A stretch of 64,000 nt of DNA, from the NCBI RefSeq assembly GCF_963855985.1, contig NC_087106.1:14276012-14340011 (forward strand), written 5' to 3'. The position numbers and the translations under genes are program-made. Below, piece after piece: positions 33,701 through 48,700 of the stretch. Source of the DNA: Ostrinia nubilalis (Eukaryota > Arthropoda > Insecta > Lepidoptera > Crambidae). Every line of letters begins with the position of its first letter. Positions within the stretch are counted from its first letter, which is position 1. The notes beneath the pieces were generated by a model. It was given only the letters and a program-made list of their open reading frames with translations, was not told where the DNA came from and ran no database searches.

Positions 33701-36700
33701 GCCATATTTTTGAAATAATGTCAACAGCCGCGCGGTACGTCATTGTATGACAACATGCGATAGGGCTGCCCACCTGCAGACCCTATTTTCATTACATCTG
33801 CCTACTTAGAATGTCTATCTAGTTTTGTGAATGTATTTTGTGACTGTATTTTTTATTTTATTTTGACAAACAAAATACTTCGTGAATGAAATAGGATAAA
33901 AATGCATGTTGTTTTTTGTGATTAGTAGATTTAATTAAAAAAATATATTTTAGTTGAGATTTAGTAACAAATCTTATAAAATTTGCGACAGTAAAATGTA
34001 TGCGCCTCGACTAAGGCGTACAAAATGCTTGATTATTATACAGGGTGTTAGGTAAATGGGTTTTTATAAGCCGACACTAGCCCATGTTAACTAACATGTT
34101 CATATAAATGGTATGTTGAAGTCAGAAAATTGATATCATGATTTTAATAATTTTAATTTTCATACAAATCTGATTTTATAAATTTTATTTTGTGTGAAAA
34201 TTAAAAAAAAACATGAACCATACCATTTAAATATGCATATTACGTTAACATGTGCTAGTGTCGGCTTATAAACCCATTTACCTAACACCTGTATAAATAG
34301 GTCATGCATCTGCATCCTGTAAAAAAAAACCGGCCAAGTGCGTGTCGGACTCTCACTCGAAAGGGTTCCGTACCATTGATTTATATTTTTTTTTTTTAAT
34401 TTAAGTTATTTGTTTGAAAGACTAGCTGACCCGGCGAACTTTGTTCCGCCTTAATGGCAATAAATAAGCTGACTTTTTTTTTATTTCGAACGGGATAAAA
34501 AGTATCCTATGTCCTTCTCCTGGCTCTAAACTACCTCCCTGACAATTTTCAGCTAAATCGGTTCAGCCGTTCTTGAGTTATAAGTGGAGTAACTAACACG
34601 ACTTTCTTTTATATACAGTGTGAGTCACGTTAAAGTGTACATATGAAAATATGTGAAACTAGACCTATTTTTATCGACAAAAAAGAGGTCAAAAAATTTT
34701 TGAGATTTTTTTTTAATTTTTTATAGAATTTTTTTTCTTTCAATTACTTATTGTAAAGAAAACGTAATAACTTTTAAACCAAGCGGTATATCCTGATAAA
34801 ATAAAGACAGTAATAATGCTAAATAACAGGCGATACTAAAAAAATACATAAAATACACAAAAAAGGCCAACAAATAATAAAAAATGATACTTTTTGAAAA
34901 AAATCTGCTTTTAAATTCGTGTTTTTTTGGTTATTTGATAAATTTCTCCAAAAAATGCCCCTATAACCGGTGGTTTTTATTACTTTGTATTATTCTCTAT
35001 CGTATTACCTTCGTAAAACCAAAAATCGCATGTCTCTATCCCTATCACAACGTTTGCAATGATCGTTTGAACTAAGCCTCTCCGGGCGCGCCATTCAACG
35101 CTTCGTTAACAACGAAACTGAAAATGGCTCTAGACTTGTAATTTTGATAAAGACAAGTTAGATTTCAAATAAAAACCAAAGATTTCGAAGTAAAATAAGC
35201 ATTTTAGTTAAAATTAAAATTGTCTCTACCTGTAGCGGAGAATAATGTTGTGGCAGGCCTTTGTTCAAACGATCATAGCAAATGTTGTGATAGGGATAGA
35301 GACATGCGATTTTTGGTTTTACAAAGATAATACAATAGAGAATAATACAAAGTAATAAATACCACCTATTATAGGGGCATTTTTTTGAAAAAATTATCAA
35401 ATAACCAAAAAAATACGAATTTTTAAGCAGATTTTTTTCAAAAAGTATCATTTTTTATTATTTGTTGGCCTTTTTTGTGTATTTTATGTATTTTTTTAGT
35501 ATCGCCTGTTATTTAGCATTATTACTGTCTTTATTTTATCAGGATATACCGCTTGGTTTAAAAGTGGTATATCCTGATAAAATAAAAACAGTAATAATGC
35601 TAAATAACAGGCAATACTAAAAAAATACATACAATACACAAAAAATGCCAACAAGTAATAAAAAATGATACTTTTTGAAAAAAATCTGCTTAAAAATTCG
35701 TGTTTTTTTGGTTATTTGATAAATTTCTCCAAAAAATGCCCCTATAACAGGTGGTTTTTATTGTTATGTATTATTCTCTATCGTATTACCTTTGTAAAAC
35801 CAAAAATTGCATGTCTCTATCCCTATCACAACATTTGCTATGATAGTTTGAACAAAGGCCTACCACAACATTATTCTCCTCTACAGGTAGGGACAATTTT
35901 AATTTTAACTAAAATGCTTATTTTACTTCGAAATCTTTTGTTTTTACTTGAAATCTAAGTTGTCTTTATCAAAATTACAAATCTAGAGCCATTTTCAGTT
36001 TCGTTGTTAACGAAACGTTGAATGGCGCGCCCGGAGAGGCTTAGTTCAAACGATCATAGCAAATGTTGTGATAGGGATAGAGACATGCAATTTTTGGTTT
36101 TACAAAGGTAATACGATAGAGAATAATACATAACAATAAAAACCACCTGTTATAGGGGCATTTTTTGGAGAAATTTATCAAATAACAAAAAAAACACGAA
36201 TTTTTAAGCAGATTTTTTTCAAAAAGTAACATTTTTTATTATTTGTTGGCATTTTTTGTGTATTGTATGTATTTTTTTAGTATTGCCTATTATTTAGCAT
36301 TATTACTGTTTTTATTTCATCAGGATATACCGCTTAGTTTAAAAGTTATTACGTTTTCTTTACAATAAGTAATTGGAAGAAAAAAAAAACTATAAAAAAT
36401 TAAAAAAAAATCTCAAAAAAATTTTGACCACTTTTTTGTCGATAAAAATAGGCCTAGTTTCATCTATTTTCATATGTACACTTTAACGTGACTCACACTG
36501 TATAGATTACGCGGTAATAAGCGGTTTACGATTAACGAGGTATTAAAAAAAAACTACTTACTAGATCTCGTTCAAAACAATTTTCGTTGGTAGTTTTTAT
36601 AGTAATATACATCATATTATGTTTTTTTTTAGATTTTTCATTTTCTTATTTTAGAAGTTAGAGGGGGGGGGGGGGGACCAACTGTTTTCCACTTTGGAAG

Positions 36701-39700
36701 CGTCTGTCACGCAAACTATTCGGTTTAGAAAAAAAGTATTTTAGAAACCTCGATATCATTTTTGAAGACCTATCCATAGATACCCCACCACACGTGTTTG
36801 ATGAAAAAAAAATTTTTGAGTTTCAGTTCTAAGCCCCCCTAATAAATATTGGGGAGCCCCCAATATTTATTATTTATTTTTTTTGCATCAAAGTCATAAT
36901 GCGGTTCACAGAATACATCTACTTACCAAGTTTCAACAGCATAGCTCTTATAGTTTTGGAAAAAAAATGGCTGTGACATACGGACGGACAGACGGACGGA
37001 CAGACAGACATGATGAATCTATAAGGGTTCCGTTTTTTGCCATTTGGCTACGGAACCCTAAAAAGAGCGCTTACTGTTTAAAAAACAACACATCGTCCGT
37101 TTATTACTGTGGCACATTCGCGACACCCCTGACTTTTGCATGTCGAGCGCATACCGAGATTTGAATTTCGAAGGAAAGCTCGCGTTTCGTCCTTTTATAT
37201 GAAGTTACAATACTGTATGATATTATTACCGTGCCCTCGGCCTAACGGGCCCCGTTAAAACGCGGCGTTTTTGCGCGCGCGCACGCCTCTTCTAATTAGC
37301 CGGCAATACAGCCGCAGTAATGGCGGCCAATCGACCATAACACGCTAAACGTTATGTTGGTAAAACTGATCGTGCGTTTCTGATGCTTGATGTTTTATTA
37401 ATAAATTAGAAATTCTGCGGTCATGTCTAATTGTAAGCTTTAAAACAGTTAGGGTGAGTTGCACCACCTAACTTTGACCGTAACTTTGACGCTAACCGGT
37501 GTATTTTGTATGGAGTTTGACAGATTTTTGACGTTTGTCAAAGTTAAAGTAGGATGGTGCAACCCAGCCTTAATCTTTAAACAGTTAGCCGAATCTTAAA
37601 TCCTATCATTTATGTTATAGATTATACGTGTAGTATCCATTTCTGTAATAAAGACGAGTGTAATAATAATAATAGTACCACAATTACAGGTTGATTACGA
37701 AACAATAAAGTAAATATGAGAAAGTAAATACATAAGATACAATTTAGTTTTATAATAATAATTATTCAACCGTCACATCACGAGAACGTAAATTATTCGA
37801 TTTAAAATGATACAAAGTTTTTCTTATGCACCTAACAGAAAATCTTAACGATACTATTAAAAATTACATCATTTTCACGTTATAAATCGCTTCATATCTT
37901 TCATGGATTTATTGAAGCAATTCGATGCGAACTTTCACGAGTCGGGTCCGGCGTCGAACCCGGGACCCCTGACCCGCCCTCTATCGCCGCTGATCGATCG
38001 CAGCCACGACTTATCGATAATAAGCATGCTCCATATCGGCGAACTAGGGGCTCATTACTAGTGGTGTTAATAAGTTCAATAAATAAATAGTTACACACTA
38101 ATCAAATAAAAATTTAAGCTTGTTCTGTTATGATACACCTGCCTTTTAAATGAAACCCATAAAAACTCATAAAACTGTTTATTTTTGCAAATAGGCTTTT
38201 AAAAAGTACTTTTACACGTCCCAATATCAACCCTACCACTGCTTCGGGACAATAAATGCCAGTGCTGAGGAGAAGTACACAAATCTATTGTCAGAAAAAA
38301 TTGCCTAGCTTAAATAATATTACTTTAAATTATTACATTTGATATGATGATAGTAGTACTTAGCGCATTAACAACATGAAAAATTACGTGACGATTAACT
38401 TCAAACAATGGTAGAGTAAAATGCAGAGATATTTATAGTGTCATCAAACTGTTCACACATTACTAACAATGCACACGACAACTATACCTTCTCAGGTTAT
38501 AATAAAGTTGCTACAGGTAACACGCAGTAGGGTAAGCGTGCCAGTGCTCGTCAGTGAGCCGGTAGCGCGTGCGTTAGGCGACTCAATCGCATTAGCGAGG
38601 TGCGGCGAGCGGTGCATCGCACTGTTTACAATTACGTAACGCGTGCGCTTTGTGCTGTGACCGATAAATAGACGTTTCAGTGCGTATTAAATTGATTTGT
38701 AGAGGAAAATGTATCAGGAAAATTCGGTAGAAATAGGAAGTATTAAAAAAAATCTTATTATCATAATTATTTAGTGTAAGCGGCACTAGAAACCCTTTTA
38801 TTACTTTACCTGGTATCCTATGAGAACCGAAACTGCATACTTATGAAACTCACAACTTGAATCCTGCTAAAGGGCAGGATCAAGATAGCGAACAACAATA
38901 ATAGGACCGGACCAAACTGAGTCCGTCGAGAACTAATGAATTCTCATGTCATTCGAATCGAATACCTATTTCGATTGTAAATCGATTGCTGTCGCGAAGA
39001 TTGAAATCGGTTCCCAGAAACTAGTTAGCTAAGGGGTTGCCTACACCGCACATACTCGTAAGGTTTTGACTTTCAAAAATGCTGCATTTATTTATTTGCT
39101 TGTCATATGGTTGCATTGTTCGCATATTTTTTTTTTGTGTAAAGTTAATTATTTTCTGCAAATAGGCTATTAAAGAGCGTTTTTACACGTCTCAGCATTA
39201 CTTTAAGCCTATCACTATCGGAACAATAAATGGGACAGTGCTTACATAATACGTATACTAAAAATAATTTTGAACGCGTTCTTGTGGTGCATACGTGTAG
39301 TAAATAATCATGACTATTTTAGGTCAGAAAACTGAAAAAAATTGCCAACATGTGCCCTTGAACCTCACCTTCAACCTTTAGGCATGCGGTGTGCCCTTAG
39401 CCTAAATGTTATCGCGATCGGAGGACAATTTGTCGGCACATCAAAGCCCGAGGTGGAGGCACTGCTCGTAAATATCCCGGGAACAAATTAAATCACCGCT
39501 GGCAGACCAGTTCAGGGGGCGATGCGCTAATCGTTCGACTCCAAAAAAAGCAATTTCAGCAAAAGTATAAAAAGATATACTACCTGGCCACAGTGGACAC
39601 AGATCCGTTTGCGAGTAACTATATTTTTTTTATTAATTCAAGGACAGCACATGTAAGTATGTCATCATCATCATTTCAGCCATAGGACGTCCACTGCTGA

Positions 39701-42700
39701 ACATAGGCCTCCCCCAATGCTTTCCATGTTGATCTATTGGTAGCGGTCTGCGTCCAGCGCTTCCCTGCTACCTTTACGATGTCTTTATGATGTAAGTATG
39801 TACTGATAGTTTTTTATTTAGATTCCAAGCCAAGAGGTATCAGTGTACCCTACACCAAAATTATAATTTTGAATAGATATGCGCCACTTATGGCGTCTTC
39901 CACGGCAGCATCCAATTTAAAAAAAAAAAAAAAAAAAAGTTTCCCGCATCCTGTCTAGTGGCGATCGTGTCTCAATACTAGCCATTCACACGAATTATCA
40001 TGTTCAAGATATTTTTTAATAGTAGGTTCAAGAATGGGGCGTACCCGTGCCTAGTTTAACCGATATAGTCCTATACTTAAAGAAACTAACTACAGACAGA
40101 GTGACTACCTACCATACTCTAGCCCAGTCAGCAGCAGGCGAATGCTGAATAAAAATTGTCGAGCGTCTCCAGAATAGATCCTGTATCTTTGTCGCGGCCA
40201 TCTCGAGCACAATGAAGCAATTACCTTGCAGATCGACATTCAAGCGATACGAAAACATGGGCTCGGAGACAGTTTATTGCCTCGCGAGCGTCGACATCAT
40301 TTATGACGAGCGGTTTGAAGATTGGACGCCCGTGTCTGTATGGAGCTATGTTTCTGTCTTCGAGCTAGACAAAGCAAGACAAGACTTATGTATGAGAGAG
40401 AAGTCATGGATGTCGATATATTAACTAACCTATTGTAATAAAAATAATTAGAGTCTCTATAATTATTTTAGCTTAACACTGATTTAGGACTACAACTGGC
40501 TTTTTCAAATGAGTCATTAAAAATTTACATCGAGTATTTATCTGGGCCCCGCTCTAACTCATTGTAATCAGGCAAAGTCACAGGGTTCTTTGGATTTTCC
40601 ATTATCTTTTCACCAGAATGAGCCATTGGGAAACAGCCTGACCGAACTACTGATTCTTTATCTGCCTAGTGAATCTAGACTGGTTCTTGGCGGGCAAGGT
40701 CCGTATGTTATCGATTCTGATCGTTAATTAAAAAGGCTTTGTTTATTTCAAAATATGACTTGCTGTTTTAAAATATGTGGACGACCAAGACACCAGAGCC
40801 ACACTTGGCTGCTTTTGTTTTTCAAGCCACATTAAAACTAATATTACAGTTTTTACTAAAAAAATACAGTCCTATTTTCGTTCAAAGACTTGTGAATTTT
40901 TTGAATAGATTACAATGTTAAAAAACATAATTATTATGTTGGTATACTACTGCACTTATGGCATAAAGGGCGGGACGGTTTTGATGAATTCGTTCACCTC
41001 ACATTCTATTCCTGTATTCGTACTACTTTTTACTTTAAATTAACAATAAATTCTGAGTCCGCCCCTGTGGCCCCGCTGGCCCGCGGCCCTGGCCCTCGCT
41101 AGGGCTGCTGCGTTAATTACGGGCATCGCGTTGCGAAACATATGAACGTCCAATAAATAATACTTAGCCGACTAGTGTGGTGAAAGTATCGATTTAATTT
41201 TTGCCAATGATCGTCGAAAGCTGTAAATACCAGAAATACGGGCAATTACGTGGTAAATAACATTTTGAAGAAAATGAAAAGTATATTTCCTCTTTCAAAA
41301 AACATTACTAATCGCCAAGGAAATGCAACCAACCAGAAATTCGGTTCAAGTTTAATGAGAACATTGTAAACTTTAATTAACTTGATTTTCGGATAAATCA
41401 TATTTATGTTTCATGCTTACTTACACCCGTCATCACGCTATCGATATCTGAATCACTATGAGAGGTCATCTTCATCGATATCACCGATCTGTTTTGGCCG
41501 CACTACAGACAAGGTCAACATTGGTGAATGGGAAGAAATTGTCCAAATATTTGCCGCCAATTTGCATATTAAAGTGGCGCCGCCATAAAACGAATTAACT
41601 TCGCACATAATATAGATTACTCGTAATTTTACGAGAGCGTAATATGTTTATTTTATATTTAAGCAAAGTGTAACAACATGGAGTAAGTGCTACTGTTTGT
41701 CTTGAAGCGCTAGTAAAGCCAAAGTATAGGGTGAGGATAAAGATTGCAGTTTGACATGCCCTTACGAGCATGTCAAGATAAATGCTGAGCGGGAGCCTAT
41801 TGGAGCAAGGGCCCACTAATTTTCTCTTTTCTTTTCGTGTTATGTTGTTATTGTTATTTTGTGCTCACTGTGTTCAATAAAGTCCAGTCTTCTATACTAT
41901 TCTATATGAAAGCTACCATCTTTATGCGTAATAATAACATTGGCATGCAAATACACCATAATGAAACAATAAAATTATTAATAAACACAAGTACAATTAA
42001 AGATTCTACAACAGCTGCAGGGTAGAAAATGTAGATGTACTGTTACTTTCAATTTCATTAAATATATTCTTCGGCATATCCTGCGTCATAACATTCAGCT
42101 GGACCGTTAAGGTAACGTTACATTTGCAGCTCATTTAATGCGATTGTCGTTAAAATACGCTTAAATTAACAATTATATTCACCTCTCGTAAGGTTGCCAC
42201 AAAGGGACTAAACTGAGATATTAAAAATACAGAAACGTGAAATACTGTATTATGTTATTACAAGACTTCTAGATGAGAGTTAAGCTTATTATGTAATAAC
42301 TAACAAACAAAGAGCAAATACTTATTGAAATATGGTAGTTAAATATGCATTTTACAATTCTTATACATTTTGGCAGCCCTGGCTACTTGTTGCATTAATT
42401 TTATGCATTTTACAAGTTTCAGTAATCGCTCTGCGCCCGCGCTGGTGCGGTCAGCTTCTCGGTAACGGTCGCCAATGGTGTCACACCACGGCCCAGCTGG
42501 CCATTGAGGGTTCTCAGTGCATATGAATAATATTTATTATTACATAAACTGGAATATTTAGTGGCATATCGAGGTAAAAGATATATTTAAGAAAATAAAC
42601 TGTTGAACGTCAGTAGATGCCTAAGTATGGAGGTTTAATTGGGTTAGAATATTCTGCAGTTAATACATATTTTGCATGCTAAAATCATTCAAAAATGTAC

Positions 42701-45700
42701 CTCAAATATTAATGTTAGTTATCTAAAAGTATTATGAATTGGAATGATTTTGCATCTGGCAGTGGCATCCCTAGTGCCCTCGCCGGCAAAACAGCGCGTA
42801 CGCAACGGAACTTTGATAGCTATGAAATCACCAGCACAAAATTGCTATGCAAACGTGCGCTGCAAGGTCGGAGAGTGCTATCAAAGAAAATCGAAGTAAA
42901 ATGGACCATAAAACAGTAGCAGTTAAGTACTTCGCTTGTGGTTAACTCACTGGTTGTATTTGATTGACTTTCATATGACTGTTTGATGAACCAAATTTTC
43001 TTGTAGGTATGTATTGTTAAATCTCAATCCAAGATAACGTTTTTTTTAATTTGTTTTATTAAATTAGTTAATTTAGAAAGAACGATAATATGAACGACTA
43101 GCGGCCGCCCGCGACTTCGTACGCGTGGATCCCGTTTTACCCCCTTCATCTATCTTACGCGGTTTTTCCATACAAATGTTTTTTCCCGCTAACTCCCGTT
43201 CCCGTGGGAATTTTGCAATATCCTGTTGTAACTAAGCTTTAAGTTTACTAAGATACTTGCATGCCAAATTTCAAGCGTCTAACTTAAGCGGTTTAGATTT
43301 TTCATACAAAAGGATTTTCCCGCTAATTCCCGTTCCCGTGGGAATTCCTAAGTATACTATAACCTGCCCAGGAGTATGAAGAATAATTGTACCAAGTTTC
43401 GTTAAAATCCGTCGAGTAGTTTTTGTTTCTATAAGGAACATACAGACAGACAGAAGAAAGAGAGATAGACAGACAAAAATTTTACTGATTGCATTTTTGA
43501 GATCGGTATCGATCACTAATCACCCCCTGATAGTTATTTTGAAAATATATTTCATGTACAGAATTGACCTCTCTACAGATTTATTATACCTAAGTATAGA
43601 TAGATTATACTGCATTCTGCCACACGCATTGATGTTTTTACAATCCCACTACAATTATTTCTGTAAGGCTGGAAAAAATAGAACACTAATAAAGAAGCTT
43701 ATTTTTATGTCGCTGAAAAAGCAAACCTTACAAACTTTCTAATGCAATAAAGTAAAATTTGCCATTAATTTGTAAGATACAAGAATATTATTACAGCACA
43801 TTACAGAAGATTTTTATCATACAAGCATTTATTATTACTGACATATTATTTCCGCTTATGTATTTTTTGGAAAATTTCTAGCACTCAAGCAGCAGGCAAC
43901 CCTAGTAAACCTTTACTATTAATAGAGTCTATCCTGTAATATTTACCGTTAGTGATACGAGTTGTATCCAATTCGGGTTCGTTTGTGGACACAGACAGAG
44001 TGACTCATGTTTATTTAGTATGCAAGTGGAAACTACGTTATAATTTCAACAGACAAAAGCATCATCGATAAAAGCAATGTCATTTTTGTAGCACGTTCTT
44101 GTAGCTCACGGAGCTCTACATTTGGGATTTACACAAGTTACGAAGAAGACTTCCCACCCGACCTAGATCTTTTATATTTAGCTGAACTAATTCTGGAGTA
44201 GATACCGAGAGTACAACCGAAATTACATAATCACAAAAGTTAAGCACGGAAACTGGCATAATTATTTATGGATCTGAATTGTACATTATTTACTTGTGTT
44301 AATTAACTAGCGTTATGCACTGTCTGAAGACAAAAAGTGTGAAGAGCACATTTCTTTTAACAGATACCGAAATCACAACTTATCAAAATAACTTTATGCA
44401 TTCAAAACTATGAGAGTAATGTTCTGTAAACGGTCATAGTCTTACGGTGCGTTATCCCTAGCACTCAATACTGACAAGAAGTTGCTATAGGTCAGTGTAA
44501 CAGCAGTAACAGTATCAATGTGCAGTCTATGTAACAGTACCAGATCGGCGCGGCAGGGGGCGCGATCGCCGATGCGCGTGCGCCAACCGTATAATGCGCT
44601 AGGCGCCGCGCATACGCAAGTTGAATTATCTCTAGTATTTTGAATGAGAATTTGTCTTTCGTTTTTATATAGGTCCCTGAATCACTTTTTATAAGTAATG
44701 GTACGAAAATAAATTGGATTTTAGTGACGGCGGATTTCACGCGGGGACAAAATAGGGGACGTTAGAAAACAACAAAAGTAAGGCTGCTTGTAAGCACGAA
44801 GTTTTTCAGGATAGTTCTACAGCCATGATTTTGACAGAGGGACAACTTTGAGTTAAGGTTATTTTTTGAGGTTTGTTAATAGCAAATTAAAGAGACTTTT
44901 TTATGCAATGAACAATTGAAGATTGCTCATTGCTCGCTTGCTTTAGGGGACATATTACTCCATCAATACTGGTAATTACCACATTGAGCGAACGCACCCC
45001 GCTTCATAAGCGCGCGCGCAGCCTTACGTTGCAGTGTAATCAGCAGCCTGTGCAAACATTCCTTCGCACTAGCTAGAGTTTCAACTGTAATTACCATCGA
45101 ATTAGGAGCAATATGATTGTTGCATAGATTTATTAGCAATTCGTAAAAATTTACAATCTAACGCGGCCAACAAATTAATAAGAACTGTTTAATTAAAATA
45201 ACAGATAAGCATCAGTCATGTCATGCTTTATGAATAAATATAAGGTTAATTCTAATTTATTCTGCAATAAACTTATAATAAAGTAGACTGAAATATGCAA
45301 CGAAATCGATAACATCTGAATTGGAAAAACCATTAGGACAATTATTTCACTTTCAGGCTATTTTGGGAAGCCTAATCTAAGCAAACATGAGGCAAAAGAA
45401 TACATTTATTTTGAGAAATGTGTTAATTCAATCGAAATTTGTAATGGATGCTTAGAAAATTAATGTTCATCTTATTCTCTGATCGCGCGTTCGGCGTTTC
45501 GCGTTTTCACGCTCCACCGCGCGCTCTCTGAATGTCATGATCTGCGGCAATTACTCCGAGACGCCGCGTCTAATGATGACAGTGCGTGCTGCACCGGGAT
45601 TAGTGCCTGCCGAGTGTATAATTATACATTGTGTCCCCAAATTAATCGCCTTTTATTCGAATATAGACAGGAAAGTATTTCACACGTCTGCAAGCAGTAG

Positions 45701-48700
45701 GTATGTAATTTTCCAATTAATTGTTTTCATCAATGAAATTGTTTCCGTAGTCCAAGCGATTACATCTTATTTATTTATCATGTTAGTCGTAATATTCATG
45801 AAACTTCCACATTTTCAGCTTTCAATTCATTAGAATTGAAAGCTGAAAATATACATTAGTATATTTTCGTTGCAGTGTACCAATAGCTCGAAAGTGATCT
45901 TGCTATCAAGATTTTACTGAAATCGTTTATTGATCGAGTCGGCATGTAACCTGGGACCGCCAGGCACTGCCGGCGCGAACAGACAGTTTTATAGGTAGGT
46001 ACTTTTATTGCCTGTGCATTTTTATCAACGTTTATATTGAGATTTTCACTACCACATATTTATGTCTGTCATGGAAACCGCTATGGGAGCGCATAAATGG
46101 TTGTCAATAACAGACATGCACGATGGGAAAACCGAGTGCCCTGAGGTCCCATATAAAATTCCTAAGCTGTAATTGAAAATTCTCTTCTCCAAATGTCTGA
46201 GAGAAATTCTTATTAGGGTGTGCTTACACTTCGAAGAACCAAATTCGGAAAAGTTTGTTTTCTGAATTTACCTTAACAGGAAATTAACAAAAGAGGCTTA
46301 GCTTTCAAAGCGATTTGTGCTGCTAAAGATATACTATCTTACTAGCTTTAGCCATAGCGATAATGAAATATCTCCGGCCAGCTTTGAAGTAATAATTGAC
46401 TTAAGATCTGTTTAATTCTCTTTTCCACAAGCTGCCTGAAGACCTGAAAGCTAAGACTCTAACACGTAGCTTACTTTAAAATTTTACTTTTAGTCTAAAG
46501 CCTTTTGTAGCGATCAAGAGGATGGCATCTTCAACCATTTCTCTTAATTATATTATTACTTACTTATAAGTATATATATATATATATATATAAGTAAGTG
46601 TCCTTAGACAATCTTATTTAAAATTTACATAAGACCTCAGACGTTACAAAAGGGGGTTTCGTATTTCCCACGAGTGCGTCAGCCCCTCATACAACGGGCA
46701 CACCACGACGTCATGAGAAGCAGGATCTTGGCCAGACGGATTACGGCCCACGACCGCCATCTTGTCAGATGACACGATAATGCGCTGATCCTCATTCGTG
46801 CTCATGTCTCCGCTATCTTCGCAACATGAAACTAGATTATGTATTTGCTCTCATTTACTTAATAAGTATGCGCAGGGTTGGTAAGACTTATAGCCAGGGT
46901 TTGATTGTTCAAAAATGTAGCGGTCAGAATTACTGATTGTAGTTAATAAACTCTTGATTTGATATTTGTGATTTATTAACAGGTACCTAATAGGGATGAT
47001 GACTGGGTAATGAAATCGAAATTCTATTTGGTCCGTCAGACAGATAATATAAAAATTTTGGACACATATTTTTTTTTTTTTTTTTTTTCATAATTGAATA
47101 ATTACAGTATTTTATGGAGTTGAAATGTCGCGTGACGTCACTTTTGAGTAAAAAATTTACTTAAGCGTGACGTCACGTGCTATTTCAACTCGATGAAGCA
47201 CTGTTATTATTTAATTATGAATGAAAATAAAAAATATGAGTCTAATATTTTCTAATTATCTGTCTGACGGACAAATAATAATTGAAATCTTGTCATCTAG
47301 CCTATTATGTAGTTACCAGTTAAGAAGAGGGTGCAATCATGATAATTTATTATCTGACTTATCTGAAACTATGACCAAACTCACACAAGTTTTCTACTGG
47401 TTTGAACTTCAACTTTGATAGATAACCCTAACAACGCTGTATGTAAACGCTGTATGCACCTAGTCATTAAAATTCGTCCTCCACTCGAATTAATTTTAAA
47501 CGCTGTAATCGAGCGAACATTCTGGGGTAGACTTTCACTCGGCCGCTCGGAATTAACTGATTAAATCGTCAGTCAAACATCCGATATAAATCACAACACT
47601 GTCAACGTTGCGACACACAACAATCCTCGTAAATATACAGTATTATGCTGTAAAGACACGTACATAATTGTTACTATAAATATTTGCAATGATTCATCGT
47701 CGATCACCTTACAGCAATTAGCGGATTGTTTCGGTTGGTCATTTTGTAAACTGCTACTTCTTCGTGGCCGTGGATTATCAAAATCAAAATCAAAAGTATT
47801 TATTCAGTTTAGACCACAAGTGGCACTTATGAACGTCAAAATATTATTATAGAAAATAATAAAAAAAGAAAAGGTAGCCCTTATGGGGGACACAGCAATT
47901 ATTACAGCATTGATTACGAGTATTGCTATTTATGCTAATTAATGAATTTAGGTACATTTGTGGGGCTGAAAAATTGGCCTAAATTCTAAAATACCTACTG
48001 AAACTTCTGAGATTCAAGTCTAAAGAAAGTAAGTAGGTAGTTCTAGTTGGAATATGTGTTTGAATTTGAATTAAACAAAGACTTTCACAATTTTACAATT
48101 TTGTAGTCTGTAAATCAACTGCGGTCAGTTTTCAGAACCTGAAAAGATTATCACATTAAAACGCTCTTATTTATGTTGTGTGTACCTACAGCTTTATCAT
48201 TAGCACGTCGCTAAATGCCTAGCCTAGAGCCCGTAACGGCCGCGTGGGCGACGGATTCCCGGCGTAACACATTGTTGGCGAAGGCTCTATTGCCACACCT
48301 TTCGGGGAAAAGACGTAACCACTGCTGTGATACATTGACTAAATAACCCATTTTTAAATTTAGCTAACTTCAGTATATAATGTTCTAAATAGATGACGCT
48401 GTCAGCACCTGAAGGGCAGACGAGTCTAAACTGGTAAATCGTGATTTTTAAATATTCTCACCTACTCTTACCTAAGCAATTTTTACGACTAGGGTTGAAA
48501 TATGGCTTGGATTGACGGATGAAGCCACTTCGAGCTAAACACTGTGGTCTCTGTGTAATTGTAATAGATATTACTTTGCAACAATCGATTCTTATCTGCT
48601 CTCGGCTGTAGCTAGGTACAAGTTTTAAAAAAGCCTATTATTAACAGCTATTCAGAATAAATTGCGATTTGATATTGAAACACGTTTACAAGTTGATAAT

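Noticed and set aside
34884..36232. Gene family of four small proteins (FEKNLLKNS type)
   Set aside because: The frames are the four mirrored arms of one palindromic element, AT-driven, without known domains.
33655..37245. Composite element bounded by CACGGTAATACTATCTATAC and its mirror
   Set aside because: A ~40-base inverted pair exists, but several unrelated repeats lie between and no target duplication is seen; two solo fragments are as likely.
42332..42526. Exon on either strand with [12 protein letters not shown] or its + strand counterpart
   Set aside because: No convincing splice sites or start on the - strand, open on both strands, and it resembles repeat-derived sequence.
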